Shown piece by piece: positions 42,414 to 50,356 of a DNA stretch of 64,000 bases (within the stretch, counting starts at the first letter, position 1; every line of letters begins with the position of its first letter). The translations under genes were made by a program, and so were the position numbers. Under the pieces are notes generated by a model, which saw nothing but the letters and a program-made list of their open reading frames with translations, was not told where the DNA came from and made no database searches. The stretch comes from Jeotgalibaca sp052266715 (lineage in GTDB: Bacteria; Bacillota; Bacilli; Lactobacillales; Aerococcaceae), in the NCBI GenBank assembly GCA_052266715.1, contig JBQPRB010000009.1, one strand, 5' to 3'.

Positions 42414-44087
42414 CTAGCGCTCCATTAGTGGAATGAGTTCGTGAGTGTGGACATCCATCATTCCAAAGTCAGTTATTTTCAATTTAGGTGACACGGGCAG
42501 GGATAAGGTAGAGAATGACATAATTTCATTGGTGTTTTTGTATCCTAAATGTCGCATTTCCCGGCGGACATCACCTAGTTTTTCTCCAAGGACCGAAACC
42601 GGTTCATCACTCAAAATACCACCGATTGGTAAAGGACAACTTGCGGTCACGGTTCCGTTCGCGCTTACGACATATCCTCCCTGCATGGCTAACACAGCTT
42701 GTTGGGCAACAAGAATATCCTCAATGGATGTTCCCATTACCATCAAGTTATGATGATCATGCGCCCAAGTCGTTGCGATGGCTCCTTTTTCAGACAACGT
42801 ATTTTCGACGAAACCATACCCGATATTTCCGTTTTTTCCATAACGTTCCATTACTACAATTAAAGCCAGACCACTGCTTTCCCATTCTAAAAAGCCATCT
42901 TTTTCAGCGAGCGTTCTTTGTACGTGTTCGGTAAATGTTCCGACTTCCTGGATCGCAATGACATTGCAGAGCATCTCTTTTTCAACTTTGAATTGTAGGT
43001 CTTCTTTTGTCAAGGGGCGACACTGAACAGATTCATAAAAATGATCTGGAAATGCGATAACAGGATGATGGGGAGAGGTGCGTTTCCCATTTTTATAAAC
43101 GTGCGCAATTTTAAAGCTTTCAAGGTCATCCAACAAAATAAAGTCAGCTAGGTAACCGGTCATGATGGCACCTCGGTCTTGGAAACCCATTCTTCGTGCC
43201 GGGGTGTAAGTGGCAGTGTAAATTGCTTCTTCAACCGGTAGTCCTGCTTCGATTGCTAAACGGACATTCTCATTCAAATGGCCCTTGGTGAAATCGTCAA
43301 CCATGATGTCGTCGGTAATGATGGCCATATATTCGTATAATTTATACTGATTAATGACGGCCATATTTTCCGGGTTGATTGATTTCTTCTGAAACTCCAG
43401 AAAAAGCCCGTTCTTGGCTTTTTCCAAAATCGACTCCGGTGATTGATGGGTATGGTCAGCAGTCAAACCGACAAACATAAATTTCGCCAAGTCTTCACCG
43501 GAAACACGGGGGATATGTCCTTCTAGCGGCATGAATGGTTTTGTAGTTTGGGTTTCCCGTAAAATTTGTCGGATTAATGAATGGGGTTCGCTGGTTATAC
43601 CCTTGAAGTTCATTGCTTCCCCCAAGGCAATCACATTAGGATATTGTAACAAGGCGCTGACTTCGGATACGCCAATGATGCCCCCCGTTGTTTCACGGTC
43701 CGATGTTGTTGAGGGCACAGAAGACGGAATGGCATAAAAAATATCCATTTCCGTTTCTTGTTCCATGAATGCCTGAATTCCTTCAATTCCAAACACGTTG
43801 GCAATCTCATGAGAATCAGCTACAACCGTCGTAACCCCATGTGAAAGGGCGGTTGGGGAAAATGAAGCAGGTGGGACCATCGAACTTTCAATATGCATAT
43901 GAATATCAATTAATCCGGGAATCATATATTTTCCTTGAGCATCCAGTATTTCTTTCGGCTCCAAATAATGTAAATCCTCATCGGAAATGTAATAAAACTT
44001 TCCGTCTTTTACTGACACGTGTTGGTTTTCGAATGATTTCAGAAAAGTGTTAAAGACACGTGCATTTATAATCAACAAATCTATCAT
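42414..44087 (-). CDS. ade: Adenine deaminase
   Basis: A 557-aa amidohydrolase converting adenine to hypoxanthine and ammonia. It has the N-terminal metal site PGLIDIHMHIESSMVPP near residue 65, the ADSHEIANVFG stretch, GHIPRVSGEDL, TDDIMVDD and the C-terminal adenine-deaminase domain with TWAHDHHNLMVMG. ATG 44087 is chosen because AAGGAGAACG precedes it and homologues begin with DLLIINARVF; a longer frame runs into the repeat array and has no support. Together with the next gene it would salvage adenine and methylthioadenosine. Confidence 0.92.
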   Translation of the reverse strand: MIDLLIINARVFNTFLKSFENQHVSVKDGKFYYISDEDLHYLEPKEILDAQGKYMIPGLIDIHMHIESSMVPPASFSPTALSHGVTTVVADSHEIANVFGIEGIQAFMEQETEMDIFYAIPSSVPSTTSDRETTGGIIGVSEVSALLQYPNVIALGEAMNFKGITSEPHSLIRQILRETQTTKPFMPLEGHIPRVSGEDLAKFMFVGLTADHTHQSPESILEKAKNGLFLEFQKKSINPENMAVINQYKLYEYMAIITDDIMVDDFTKGHLNENVRLAIEAGLPVEEAIYTATYTPARRMGFQDRGAIMTGYLADFILLDDLESFKIAHVYKNGKRTSPHHPVIAFPDHFYESVQCRPLTKEDLQFKVEKEMLCNVIAIQEVGTFTEHVQRTLAEKDGFLEWESSGLALIVVMERYGKNGNIGYGFVENTLSEKGAIATTWAHDHHNLMVMGTSIEDILVAQQAVLAMQGGYVVSANGTVTASCPLPIGGILSDEPVSVLGEKLGDVRREMRHLGYKNTNEIMSFSTLSLPVSPKLKITDFGMMDVHTHELIPLMER

Positions 44088-44110
44088 AAACGTTCTCCTT
44101 CCAGCTTGAA

Positions 44111-44199
44111 ATGCGGCGTTTAGACAATAAAAAAACCACGAACGCCGCATTTTTCGCAAAAAAGCGGCGTTCTAGGCTCGTTCGGTAGCTAAACGCCGC
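44111..44199. repeat. Alternating inverted-repeat array, GCGGCGTT family
   Basis: Four copies of an 8-10 nt unit alternate: ATGCGGCGTT (44111-44120), AACGCCGCAT (44141-44150), GCGGCGTT (44164-44171) and AACGCCGC (44192-44199). Hairpin loops are 20 nt, the linker about 13 nt and the period about 51 nt, nearly identical in geometry to the GTGATTACTC arrays although the stems are unrelated. Units two and three can also pair with each other, with five further A-T pairs around a GCG loop. It lies just upstream of ade. Confidence 0.85.
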
Positions 44200-44214
44200 A
44201 CCCATACATCGATT

Positions 44215-44253
44215 TACTAAAAAAGAGACAGAAAAGTTCTGCCTCTTTAGTCT
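44215..44253 (-). terminator. Terminator after potD
   Basis: On the minus strand AAAGAGGCAGAA pairs with TTCTGTCTCTTT and is followed by TTT. It separates the pot operon from ade, although read-through is possible. Confidence 0.75.
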
Positions 44254-44255
44254 TT

Positions 44256-45320
44256 TTATTGATTCAATGTTTCATTCCACTGGTTAATCCAGTCTTCCAG
44301 GTTCTCATTCACAAATGTAAAATCAATTGCTTTTGCACGTTGTGCCACATCACCATAAGTTTTGTTTGCGGCTACTTCTTCATCCAATTCAACATCTGCG
44401 TTTGTTGGCGCTTCGTTCAAGGATGCCGCTGTTGTTGCTTGTAATTCTTGGCTTAGCTTCCAGTTAATGAATGCGTAAGCAGCATCTTTGTTGTCTGATG
44501 AAGCGACGACGTTCAATGTGTTAAAGTTTGCGTATGTACCAGACTCAGGAACGAGGAATTGAACATCTGGGTTTGCTTCAGAAATGATTGGGTAAGCAAA
44601 GTCCCCAACCACAGCTGCCACGATTTCTCCTGATTGGAATAAGTTCGCAAGGTCAGAAGATTTTGAGTATGTTTTGATGATATTTGGCTTCAACTCAGTT
44701 AGAGCTTCAAAACCTGCCGCGCCATTATCGGTAGTGATATCGACACCTTTGAAGTCGCTGGCAACATGCAGCATAGCAGGACCGAAAGTTGTTGTAATAT
44801 CTGGAATTGAGATTTTCCCTGCCAATGAAGGATCCCATAAATCAGACCACTCATCAATTGTCATACCGGCAGCTTCTTCGTTGTAGATAATACCAATGCT
44901 ATTCATGGTATAAGGTGCTCCTGAAGTTGCAACTGCATCCTTCGCACCGCCTACTAACTTAGACAAGTTCGGAACTTTAGTTTCGTCCAATTCTTCAAAC
45001 AAACCGGCTGCGACACCCGTTGCTGCATTCGCTTGTGATAATTCAATAACGTCAATTGTTGAATTAGGGTTGTTTTGCAGTTTTGTGAAACGTTCGCTGG
45101 AATTCCCAACTTCGTAAGTAATTTCAGTCCCTGTTTCTGCTGAGAAAGGATCAAAAACATCGCGTTTAATGATATCTTCGCTCAACGCAAATGTGGAAAC
45201 AATCAATTCACCGCCGTTTTCTGCTGTTGCAGAACTTTCTGCTTCTGAACCGGAGTTACCGCATGCTGCTAATAATAAAGTTGCTGCTAGAGATAGGGAA
45301 GCTGTTTTCCAATTTTTCAT
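44256..45320 (-). CDS. potD: Polyamine-type ABC transporter substrate-binding lipoprotein
   Basis: A 354-aa type 2 binding protein. The signal peptide (SLSLAATLLLAACGN) has a lipobox Cys near residue 20. The PotD/PotF family pattern is present, including FSAETGTEITYEVGNSSERF, MNSIGIIYNEEA and WSDLWDPSLAGKISIPD. It is last of four pot genes. The family binds spermidine, putrescine or related cations, but some members bind other ligands, so spermidine specificity is inferred. ATG 45320 has AGGAGAAC upstream and a terminator follows. Confidence 0.85.
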   Translation of the reverse strand: MKNWKTASLSLAATLLLAACGNSGSEAESSATAENGGELIVSTFALSEDIIKRDVFDPFSAETGTEITYEVGNSSERFTKLQNNPNSTIDVIELSQANAATGVAAGLFEELDETKVPNLSKLVGGAKDAVATSGAPYTMNSIGIIYNEEAAGMTIDEWSDLWDPSLAGKISIPDITTTFGPAMLHVASDFKGVDITTDNGAAGFEALTELKPNIIKTYSKSSDLANLFQSGEIVAAVVGDFAYPIISEANPDVQFLVPESGTYANFNTLNVVASSDNKDAAYAFINWKLSQELQATTAASLNEAPTNADVELDEEVAANKTYGDVAQRAKAIDFTFVNENLEDWINQWNETLNQ

Positions 45321-45336
45321 GTTTAGTTCTCCTTTT

Positions 45337-46374
45337 TTATACCAAAATTATTTTTGTTGGGTCTAAATACAAACGGACGGTCTCGCCTGCTTGATAAAGC
45401 TTAGCGTCTTCGTCGTTAACGATTAAGTTCCCGACGGCTGTTTCAACTTCATATTGATAACTCTTGCCTAAAAAGGTGCGTACACGAACGGTACCACTCA
45501 GGACATTATCAGCCGCTGCTAATTCACGGTGCATGGAAATGTTATCCGGACGGATTGTTGCTTTTACTGCTTGACCACTATTATCGCTATTCGTTTGGAA
45601 TCGTGTGCCGTCTTCAGCACGATAAAGCTGCTCTTTTTCTTGTTGGAGAGGGATAAAATTCTCAAAGCCGATAAAGCGAGCTACGAATTCTGTCTTCGGA
45701 TTTGAGTAAATTTCTTCAGGTGAAGCATATTGTTCAATAACGCCTTTGTTCATGACCGCTACTTTATCGGAGATGGAGAAACACTCCTCTTGATCATGCG
45801 TGACGAAAACCGTTGTAATCCCAAGTGTACGCTGGATGCGCTTGATTTCCATACGCATGGTGACGCGTAATTTGGCATCCAAGTTACTTAATGGTTCATC
45901 CAATAACAATAACTTTGGCTCGATTACCAAAGCACGCGCTAAGGCAACGCGTTGCCTTTGGCCACCGGAAAGTTGTTTTGGATACCGATCGGAAAAATCA
46001 CCTAAACCGGTCACTTCCAAGATTCTTTTAACCTTTTCATCAATGACGGTTTTGTTTTCTTTGCGCAACTTCAATCCGAAGGCGACGTTTTCTTTAATCG
46101 TTAAATGTGGGAAAAGAGCATAGGATTGAAATACCATCCCGAAATTACGTTTGTGGACGGGTACTTTAGTCAATTCCATTTCGTCGACTACAAAAGTACC
46201 GTCATTTGGTTCAATTAAACCTGCGATGACACGTAAGGTTGTTGTTTTTCCACATCCGGAAGGACCAAGCAGGGAAACCAATTCTCCTTTTTCAATGGAT
46301 AACCGTAAATCTTTCAGAACATCCGCTTTTCCATCATAACTAACGCGAATATCCTCTAAATTAACAAAAGCCAT
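45337..46374 (-). CDS. potA: Polyamine-type ABC transporter ATPase
   Basis: A 345-aa ATPase with Walker A GPSGCGKTT, Q-loop VFQSYALFPHLTI, signature LSGGQRQRVALARAL, Walker B LLLDEPLSNLDAKLR and His switch VTHDQEECFSISD, then a TOBE-like C-terminal domain. It lies 18 nt after potC and 16 nt before potD in a potB-C-A-D order. Iron(III) or 2-aminoethylphosphonate importers have similar ATPases, but the PotD-like lipoprotein favours a polyamine role. Confidence 0.88.
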   Translation of the reverse strand: MAFVNLEDIRVSYDGKADVLKDLRLSIEKGELVSLLGPSGCGKTTTLRVIAGLIEPNDGTFVVDEMELTKVPVHKRNFGMVFQSYALFPHLTIKENVAFGLKLRKENKTVIDEKVKRILEVTGLGDFSDRYPKQLSGGQRQRVALARALVIEPKLLLLDEPLSNLDAKLRVTMRMEIKRIQRTLGITTVFVTHDQEECFSISDKVAVMNKGVIEQYASPEEIYSNPKTEFVARFIGFENFIPLQQEKEQLYRAEDGTRFQTNSDNSGQAVKATIRPDNISMHRELAAADNVLSGTVRVRTFLGKSYQYEVETAVGNLIVNDEDAKLYQAGETVRLYLDPTKIILV

Positions 46375-46392
46375 TAGTTGGCATCCTCCTCT

Positions 46393-47172
46393 TTACGAAA
46401 TCGAAGCAAGTCCAAGCGTTTTTTCAATTAGAATCATCATCAAGATTGTTCCAATCATCAATAACACTGAAAGTGCGGATACAGTAGGGTCATAGTTGTA
46501 TTCAATATAACTCATTAAGTTTGTCGGTAAAGCAGTGATACCTGGACCAGACAAGAATTGTGATACCGGAATATTATTGAAAGAGTTGATGAAAGCCAGC
46601 ATAAATGAAGCGAAAATACCTGATGAAATATTGGGCAACACGACTTTGAAGAAAGCTGTCAATCGCGTACTTCCCAAAGTCCAGGCAGCTTCTTCAATTG
46701 AGAAGTCCAACTGTTCTAAACTGGAACCAACAACGCGAATAATGTAGGGTAAGCTAATTAAAAAGTGACCCAACAATAACCCTTGAAATATAGGCAGCTG
46801 TAACCGAATAACGATGAACTGGAATAAAGAGAAACCTACAACCACGCCAGGTATGATGGTTGGAGATAAAAAGAAACTCTTTAATGCAGTGCGACCAGGA
46901 AAGTTATAACGGGATAACCCGTAAGCAGCCGGTACCCCAATGATCAAGGCCAGAAAAGTTGCCAATAAAGATACTCTTAAACTCAGCCAGAAACTATTAA
47001 TAAAGCCGCTAATTCTAAATACATTTGCATACCAATCCAGTGTAAAGCCTTCGATTGGGAATTGAATCGTTGGATTTTCCCCGAAAGATGTGACGACAAT
47101 AATAAACAAGGGGAAGAATAAAAATAAGAAAATAACTAACGCGAAGAGCGCGAGCCCTTTTTGTTTACGCAT
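46393..47172 (-). CDS. potC: Polyamine-type ABC transporter permease PotC
   Basis: A 259-aa permease with six membrane helices. The EAA loop is visible as IEEAAWTLGSTRLTAFFKVVLP. The start ATG 47172 (MRKQKGLALFALV) follows GGAGGCG within the end of potB and overlaps it by 8 nt; the longer frame has no ribosome site. It pairs with PotB to form the channel. Confidence 0.87.
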   Translation of the reverse strand: MRKQKGLALFALVIFLFLFFPLFIIVVTSFGENPTIQFPIEGFTLDWYANVFRISGFINSFWLSLRVSLLATFLALIIGVPAAYGLSRYNFPGRTALKSFFLSPTIIPGVVVGFSLFQFIVIRLQLPIFQGLLLGHFLISLPYIIRVVGSSLEQLDFSIEEAAWTLGSTRLTAFFKVVLPNISSGIFASFMLAFINSFNNIPVSQFLSGPGITALPTNLMSYIEYNYDPTVSALSVLLMIGTILMMILIEKTLGLASIS

Positions 47173-48010
47173 TGAGGTCGCCTCCTCTTCTATCAATACG
47201 GGCAGCAAGCAAATTAAAACCTTTCATAACTAGCATGGTTGTGGCAATCATGATCAAAGCAATTACCCCTGCATTTTCCCAGTTACCTAAACTCATAGCA
47301 TTTTGGTACAGGAAAGTTGCCATCATCATGTTTTGATTACCACCGAGTAGTTGCGGGGTTGTGTAGGCGGTTAGAGTACCAGTAAAAACTAAAATGCTAC
47401 CGATAATTACCCCTGGAATGCTTAAAGGCCAAATAACTTTTACAAAAGCAACCAGCGGGTTCGCACCTAATGTTTCGGCAGCTTCTACAATTTCGGAGTC
47501 AATGTTTTCCAAAACGCCAACCAATGTTGTAATCATTAAAGGTAAAAATAAATATAAAGAACCAATCGTGATGGCAAACTCCGTATAAAGTAGTTGCATG
47601 GGTTCTTGAAGCACACCAATAGCCAATAAACTACGATTGATAATACCGTTTGTACCAAGAATGTTAATCCAGGCAAAACTGCGAACAACAGAGTTAGTTA
47701 ACAAAGGGAATAAAACTAATCCCATCATCAGGCTACGCCATCTACGATCGCTGCGAGCGATGTAATAAGCTGTTGGAAGACCGAATGCAACACTTAATAA
47801 AGTAACAATCAACGATAACTTAACAGTTCGCCATAAAATAGAAATATTATAACTACTACTAAAAAAAGAGATATAGGAATCGAGTGTAAAACCGCCATCA
47901 TAAACAGTTGGCCAAACAATCGAAAGCAACGGCAAAACTAAAAAGACAATCAACAAGATCAATCCCGGAGCCACAATGAGGTAGGGAGAGCTTTTGGATG
48001 ACACGAACAT
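47165..48010 (-). CDS. potB: Polyamine-type ABC transporter permease PotB
   Basis: A 281-aa permease, first gene of the pot operon, with six membrane helices and the EAA loop VEAAETLGANPLVAFVKVIWP. ATG 48010 (MFVSSKSSPYL) is directly preceded by GGAGGA; the upstream extension of the frame covers the promoter and is not coding. The promoter at 48060-48088 lies immediately upstream. Confidence 0.87.
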   Translation of the reverse strand: MFVSSKSSPYLIVAPGLILLIVFLVLPLLSIVWPTVYDGGFTLDSYISFFSSSYNISILWRTVKLSLIVTLLSVAFGLPTAYYIARSDRRWRSLMMGLVLFPLLTNSVVRSFAWINILGTNGIINRSLLAIGVLQEPMQLLYTEFAITIGSLYLFLPLMITTLVGVLENIDSEIVEAAETLGANPLVAFVKVIWPLSIPGVIIGSILVFTGTLTAYTTPQLLGGNQNMMMATFLYQNAMSLGNWENAGVIALIMIATTMLVMKGFNLLAARIDRRGGDLNA

Positions 48011-48022
48011 TATCCTCCTCCA

Positions 48023-48088
48023 TTTCCCAAATATATGGGAAAATATAATATATGGGGAAATTATAAGGTCTGATGAACTTTTTATCAA
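48023..48088 (-). promoter_or_regulatory. pot operon promoter with downstream palindrome
   Basis: On the minus strand TTGATA (48088-48083), a 17-nt spacer and a perfect TATAAT (48065-48060) form a strong promoter. Just downstream lies the palindrome TTTCCC-n8-GGGAAA (48042-48023), with a second half-site TTTCCCCATA at 48060-48051. Their position after the -10 fits a repressor operator; the regulator is unknown. Confidence 0.7.
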
Positions 48089-48234
48089 CCCCAAAACGAA
48101 TATAAGGCAATATAAATATACTTAATGTTCGTGTTTTCGAGGAGAAAGTGGGGTTGGTTTCATTTCTGCTCTTTTTTAGGTGGTTATCGTGTATAATGGG
48201 GAGAAAGAACGTACACATGAGCGGAGGAAGAAAC

Positions 48235-48681
48235 ATGAAGAAGCGTAGTGGTTGGTTCATCACAAGTATATTGACAACTTTACTACTGGCAGGCTGCAAA
48301 CAAACCGCTTTTGAGCCAAGTCCGTACAAGCCTGCCGATCTAAACCATCTTTCAGGGGTTACGATGCAAACGGCGGAACCAAGTTACCCAACTGATATTG
48401 AATCGATTGCGGTCACGATCACAAATAAATCAGAAGCAGAATTGTTTTATGGGGTTGCTTTTAGTGTTGAGTATCTGGACGGCAATGAATGGGTTATTTT
48501 CCCATTTGAAGATGAAATGGCCTGGATTGAAATTGCCTTGATTTTGGAACCAGATGCAACCAACACCGAAGAATTAAACATGACGCTCTTAAAACATGAT
48601 TTTGAACCGGGTAGCTACCGCATTATAAAGGATATTGCGGGCGAAACATTGACAGCAGAATTTGAAATAGAAATGGAGTAA
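48235..48681 (+). CDS. Small lipoprotein with Ig-like fold
   Basis: A 148-aa secreted lipoprotein: signal peptide with lipobox LLLAGCKQT (Cys near residue 20), then a beta-rich domain (about 45-148) with ESIAVTITNKSEAELFYGVAFSVEYLDG and FEPGSYRIIKDI. This pattern matches the immunoglobulin-like domain found in several small Firmicute lipoproteins of unknown function. ATG 48235 follows GGAGGAAG. A perfect TATAAT at 48192-48197 could be its promoter. rsmG starts 3 nt after it, so both may be co-transcribed. Confidence 0.75.
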   Translation: MKKRSGWFITSILTTLLLAGCKQTAFEPSPYKPADLNHLSGVTMQTAEPSYPTDIESIAVTITNKSEAELFYGVAFSVEYLDGNEWVIFPFEDEMAWIEIALILEPDATNTEELNMTLLKHDFEPGSYRIIKDIAGETLTAEFEIEME

Positions 48682-48684
48682 AAG

Positions 48685-49401
48685 ATGAATCCTGAAGAAT
48701 TTAAAACAGCAGTTGCAGAGCTGGGGCTCGAATTGAGTGAAAAGCAAATGCAACAATATAATCGTTATTATGAATTACTGGTTGAATGGAATGAAAAGAT
48801 TAATCTGACGGCTATTACCGAGCGAGATGAAGTTTACTTGAAACATTTTTTTGATTCCATCACGCTAGGATTGCATACCGATGTATTGAAGGGTGAGGTG
48901 GCACTTTGTGACGTCGGAGCAGGTGCAGGTTTCCCTAGTATCCCGTTAAAAATCGCCTATCCTGAAATCAAAGTCACGATTGTTGACTCTTTAAACAAAC
49001 GCATTTCCTTTTTGGAACTCCTTTTTAAAGAATTAGCACTAGAAGGTGTACGTTGTTTCCATGATCGGGCCGAAACGTTTGGACAAAACCCTGAACATCG
49101 TGCGGCTTATGATATTGTAACAGCACGAGCAGTAGCCCGCATGAGTGTCTTAAGCGAACTATGCGTACCGTTGGTAAAAAAAGGGGGCTACTTTGTGGCA
49201 ATGAAGGCATCAAGTTCTCAAGAGGAACTTGATGACGCCAAGGCTGCTATTGCAACTTTGGGCGGTAAAGTTGAAGAAGATTACGCCTTTGAATTGCCAA
49301 AAGAGGAAGGCGAGCGTCATATTGTTCTCATCAAAAAAACAAAAGACACGCCAAAAAAATATCCGCGCAAACCGGGTCTGCCCAATAAAAAGCCACTATA
49401 A
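48685..49401 (+). CDS. rsmG: 16S rRNA m7G527 methyltransferase
   Basis: A 238-aa SAM-dependent methyltransferase (GidB/RsmG) that modifies G527 of 16S rRNA. Family motifs are seen in NEKINLTAI near residue 37, LCDVGAGAGFPSIPLKI near 73, VDSLNKRISFLELL near 99 and VTARAVA near 149. It starts the classic rsmG-soj-parB block near oriC. The basic C-terminus (KKYPRKPGLPNKKPL) is usual. Confidence 0.95.
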   Translation: MNPEEFKTAVAELGLELSEKQMQQYNRYYELLVEWNEKINLTAITERDEVYLKHFFDSITLGLHTDVLKGEVALCDVGAGAGFPSIPLKIAYPEIKVTIVDSLNKRISFLELLFKELALEGVRCFHDRAETFGQNPEHRAAYDIVTARAVARMSVLSELCVPLVKKGGYFVAMKASSSQEELDDAKAAIATLGGKVEEDYAFELPKEEGERHIVLIKKTKDTPKKYPRKPGLPNKKPL

Positions 49402-49430
49402 GGAAGAGGGTATGAATTTACCTTGGTTTT

Positions 49431-49569
49431 TGGTACAATAATCAAGTAATGTTCGATTATTTTGTCTGTAGAAAATCATATTATACAAGAGCGATAAATG
49501 ATGCAGTCATTTTGAAAAAATGCGAAAGGGAAAAATACGCATTTTATTTTTCCCTTTTTTTTGCATCAT
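49431..49569 (+). promoter_or_regulatory. soj leader with promoter and attenuator-like structure
   Basis: An extended -10 (TGGTACAAT, 49431-49439) opens the leader. The terminator hairpin AAAGGGAAAAAT (49525-49536) with ATTTTTCCCTTT (49546-49557) and an eight-T tract follows. A competing stem, AAAATGCG (49517-49524) with CGCATTTT (49538-49545), uses the terminator loop and encloses its 5' arm, so both cannot easily form together. An outer pair ATGATGCA (49498-49505) and TGCATCAT (49562-49569) frames the set. The terminator may simply end rsmG transcripts. Confidence 0.6.
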
Positions 49570-49591
49570 CTTTAGAACTGGAGGAAAGTAA

Positions 49592-50356
49592 ATGACACGG
49601 ATCATTGCAGTTGCAAATCAAAAAGGTGGCGTTGGTAAAACGACAACGACCGTCAACCTGGCAGCGGCGTTAGCCTACCTAGGGAACAAAGTGCTATTGA
49701 TTGATAGCGATGCGCAAGGAAACGCAACAAGCGGCCTTGGTATTTCCAAAGCGGATGTGAACGATGATATTTATGATGTCCTCGTTAATCAAATTCCGAT
49801 TGAACAAGCGATTCAGCCATCATCTCGGGAAAATTTGTGGGTCGTTCCGGCAACTATCCAGTTAGCAGGGGCTGAAATTGAATTGACAAGCCAACCACAC
49901 CGTGAAGCGCGACTAAAGACAGCTTTACAAAAATTAAGTATTGAATACGATTATATTTTTATCGACTGTCCACCGTCACTGGGGCATTTGACTATCAACG
50001 CGTTTACAGCGAGTGATGCAGTTTTGATTCCTGTTCAATGTGAATACTATGCCTTGGAAGGTTTGAGTCAATTACTGAATACTTTCCGACTGGTTCAAAA
50101 ACATTTCAACCAAGACTTGAAAATTGAGGGTGTTCTGTTGACGATGCTGGATGCACGTACGAACCTTGGTTTTGAAGTTGTTGAAGAAGTGAAGAAATAC
50201 TTTAAAGAAAAAGTGTATGACACGATTATTCCACGTAATGTCCGTTTGTCCGAAGCACCAAGTTATGGTCAATCAATCGTCGATTATGATATCCGTTCGA
50301 AAGGTGCCGAAGTTTACATAGAACTTGCAAAGGAAGTGCTAGAAGATGCCGAGTAA
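49592..50356 (+). CDS. soj: ParA-family chromosome segregation ATPase Soj
   Basis: A 254-aa ParA ATPase with deviant Walker A NQKGGVGKTTTTVN near residue 10, LIDSDAQGNAT near 39 and YIFIDCPPSLG near 121. With ParB it positions replication origins and modulates DnaA. GGAGGAAAG precedes the ATG. parB overlaps by 11 nt. The chromosomal context (rsmG upstream, DUF951-ychF downstream) argues against a plasmid origin. Confidence 0.95.
   Translation: MTRIIAVANQKGGVGKTTTTVNLAAALAYLGNKVLLIDSDAQGNATSGLGISKADVNDDIYDVLVNQIPIEQAIQPSSRENLWVVPATIQLAGAEIELTSQPHREARLKTALQKLSIEYDYIFIDCPPSLGHLTINAFTASDAVLIPVQCEYYALEGLSQLLNTFRLVQKHFNQDLKIEGVLLTMLDARTNLGFEVVEEVKKYFKEKVYDTIIPRNVRLSEAPSYGQSIVDYDIRSKGAEVYIELAKEVLEDAE

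Noticed and set aside
44088..44159. An N-terminal extension of adenine deaminase up to 44159
   Set aside because: It runs through the GCGGCGTT repeats, has no ribosome site, and homologues begin at the ATG at 44087, which has AAGGAG.
48011..48094. Extension of potB to 48094
   Set aside because: It covers a near-perfect promoter (TTGATA-17-TATAAT), and GGAGGA sits directly before ATG 48010.
25776..48684. A mobile genomic island
   Set aside because: No integrase, transposase, tRNA border or direct repeats at the ends were seen; only the unusual gene order supports it, so it is reported as a synteny break.
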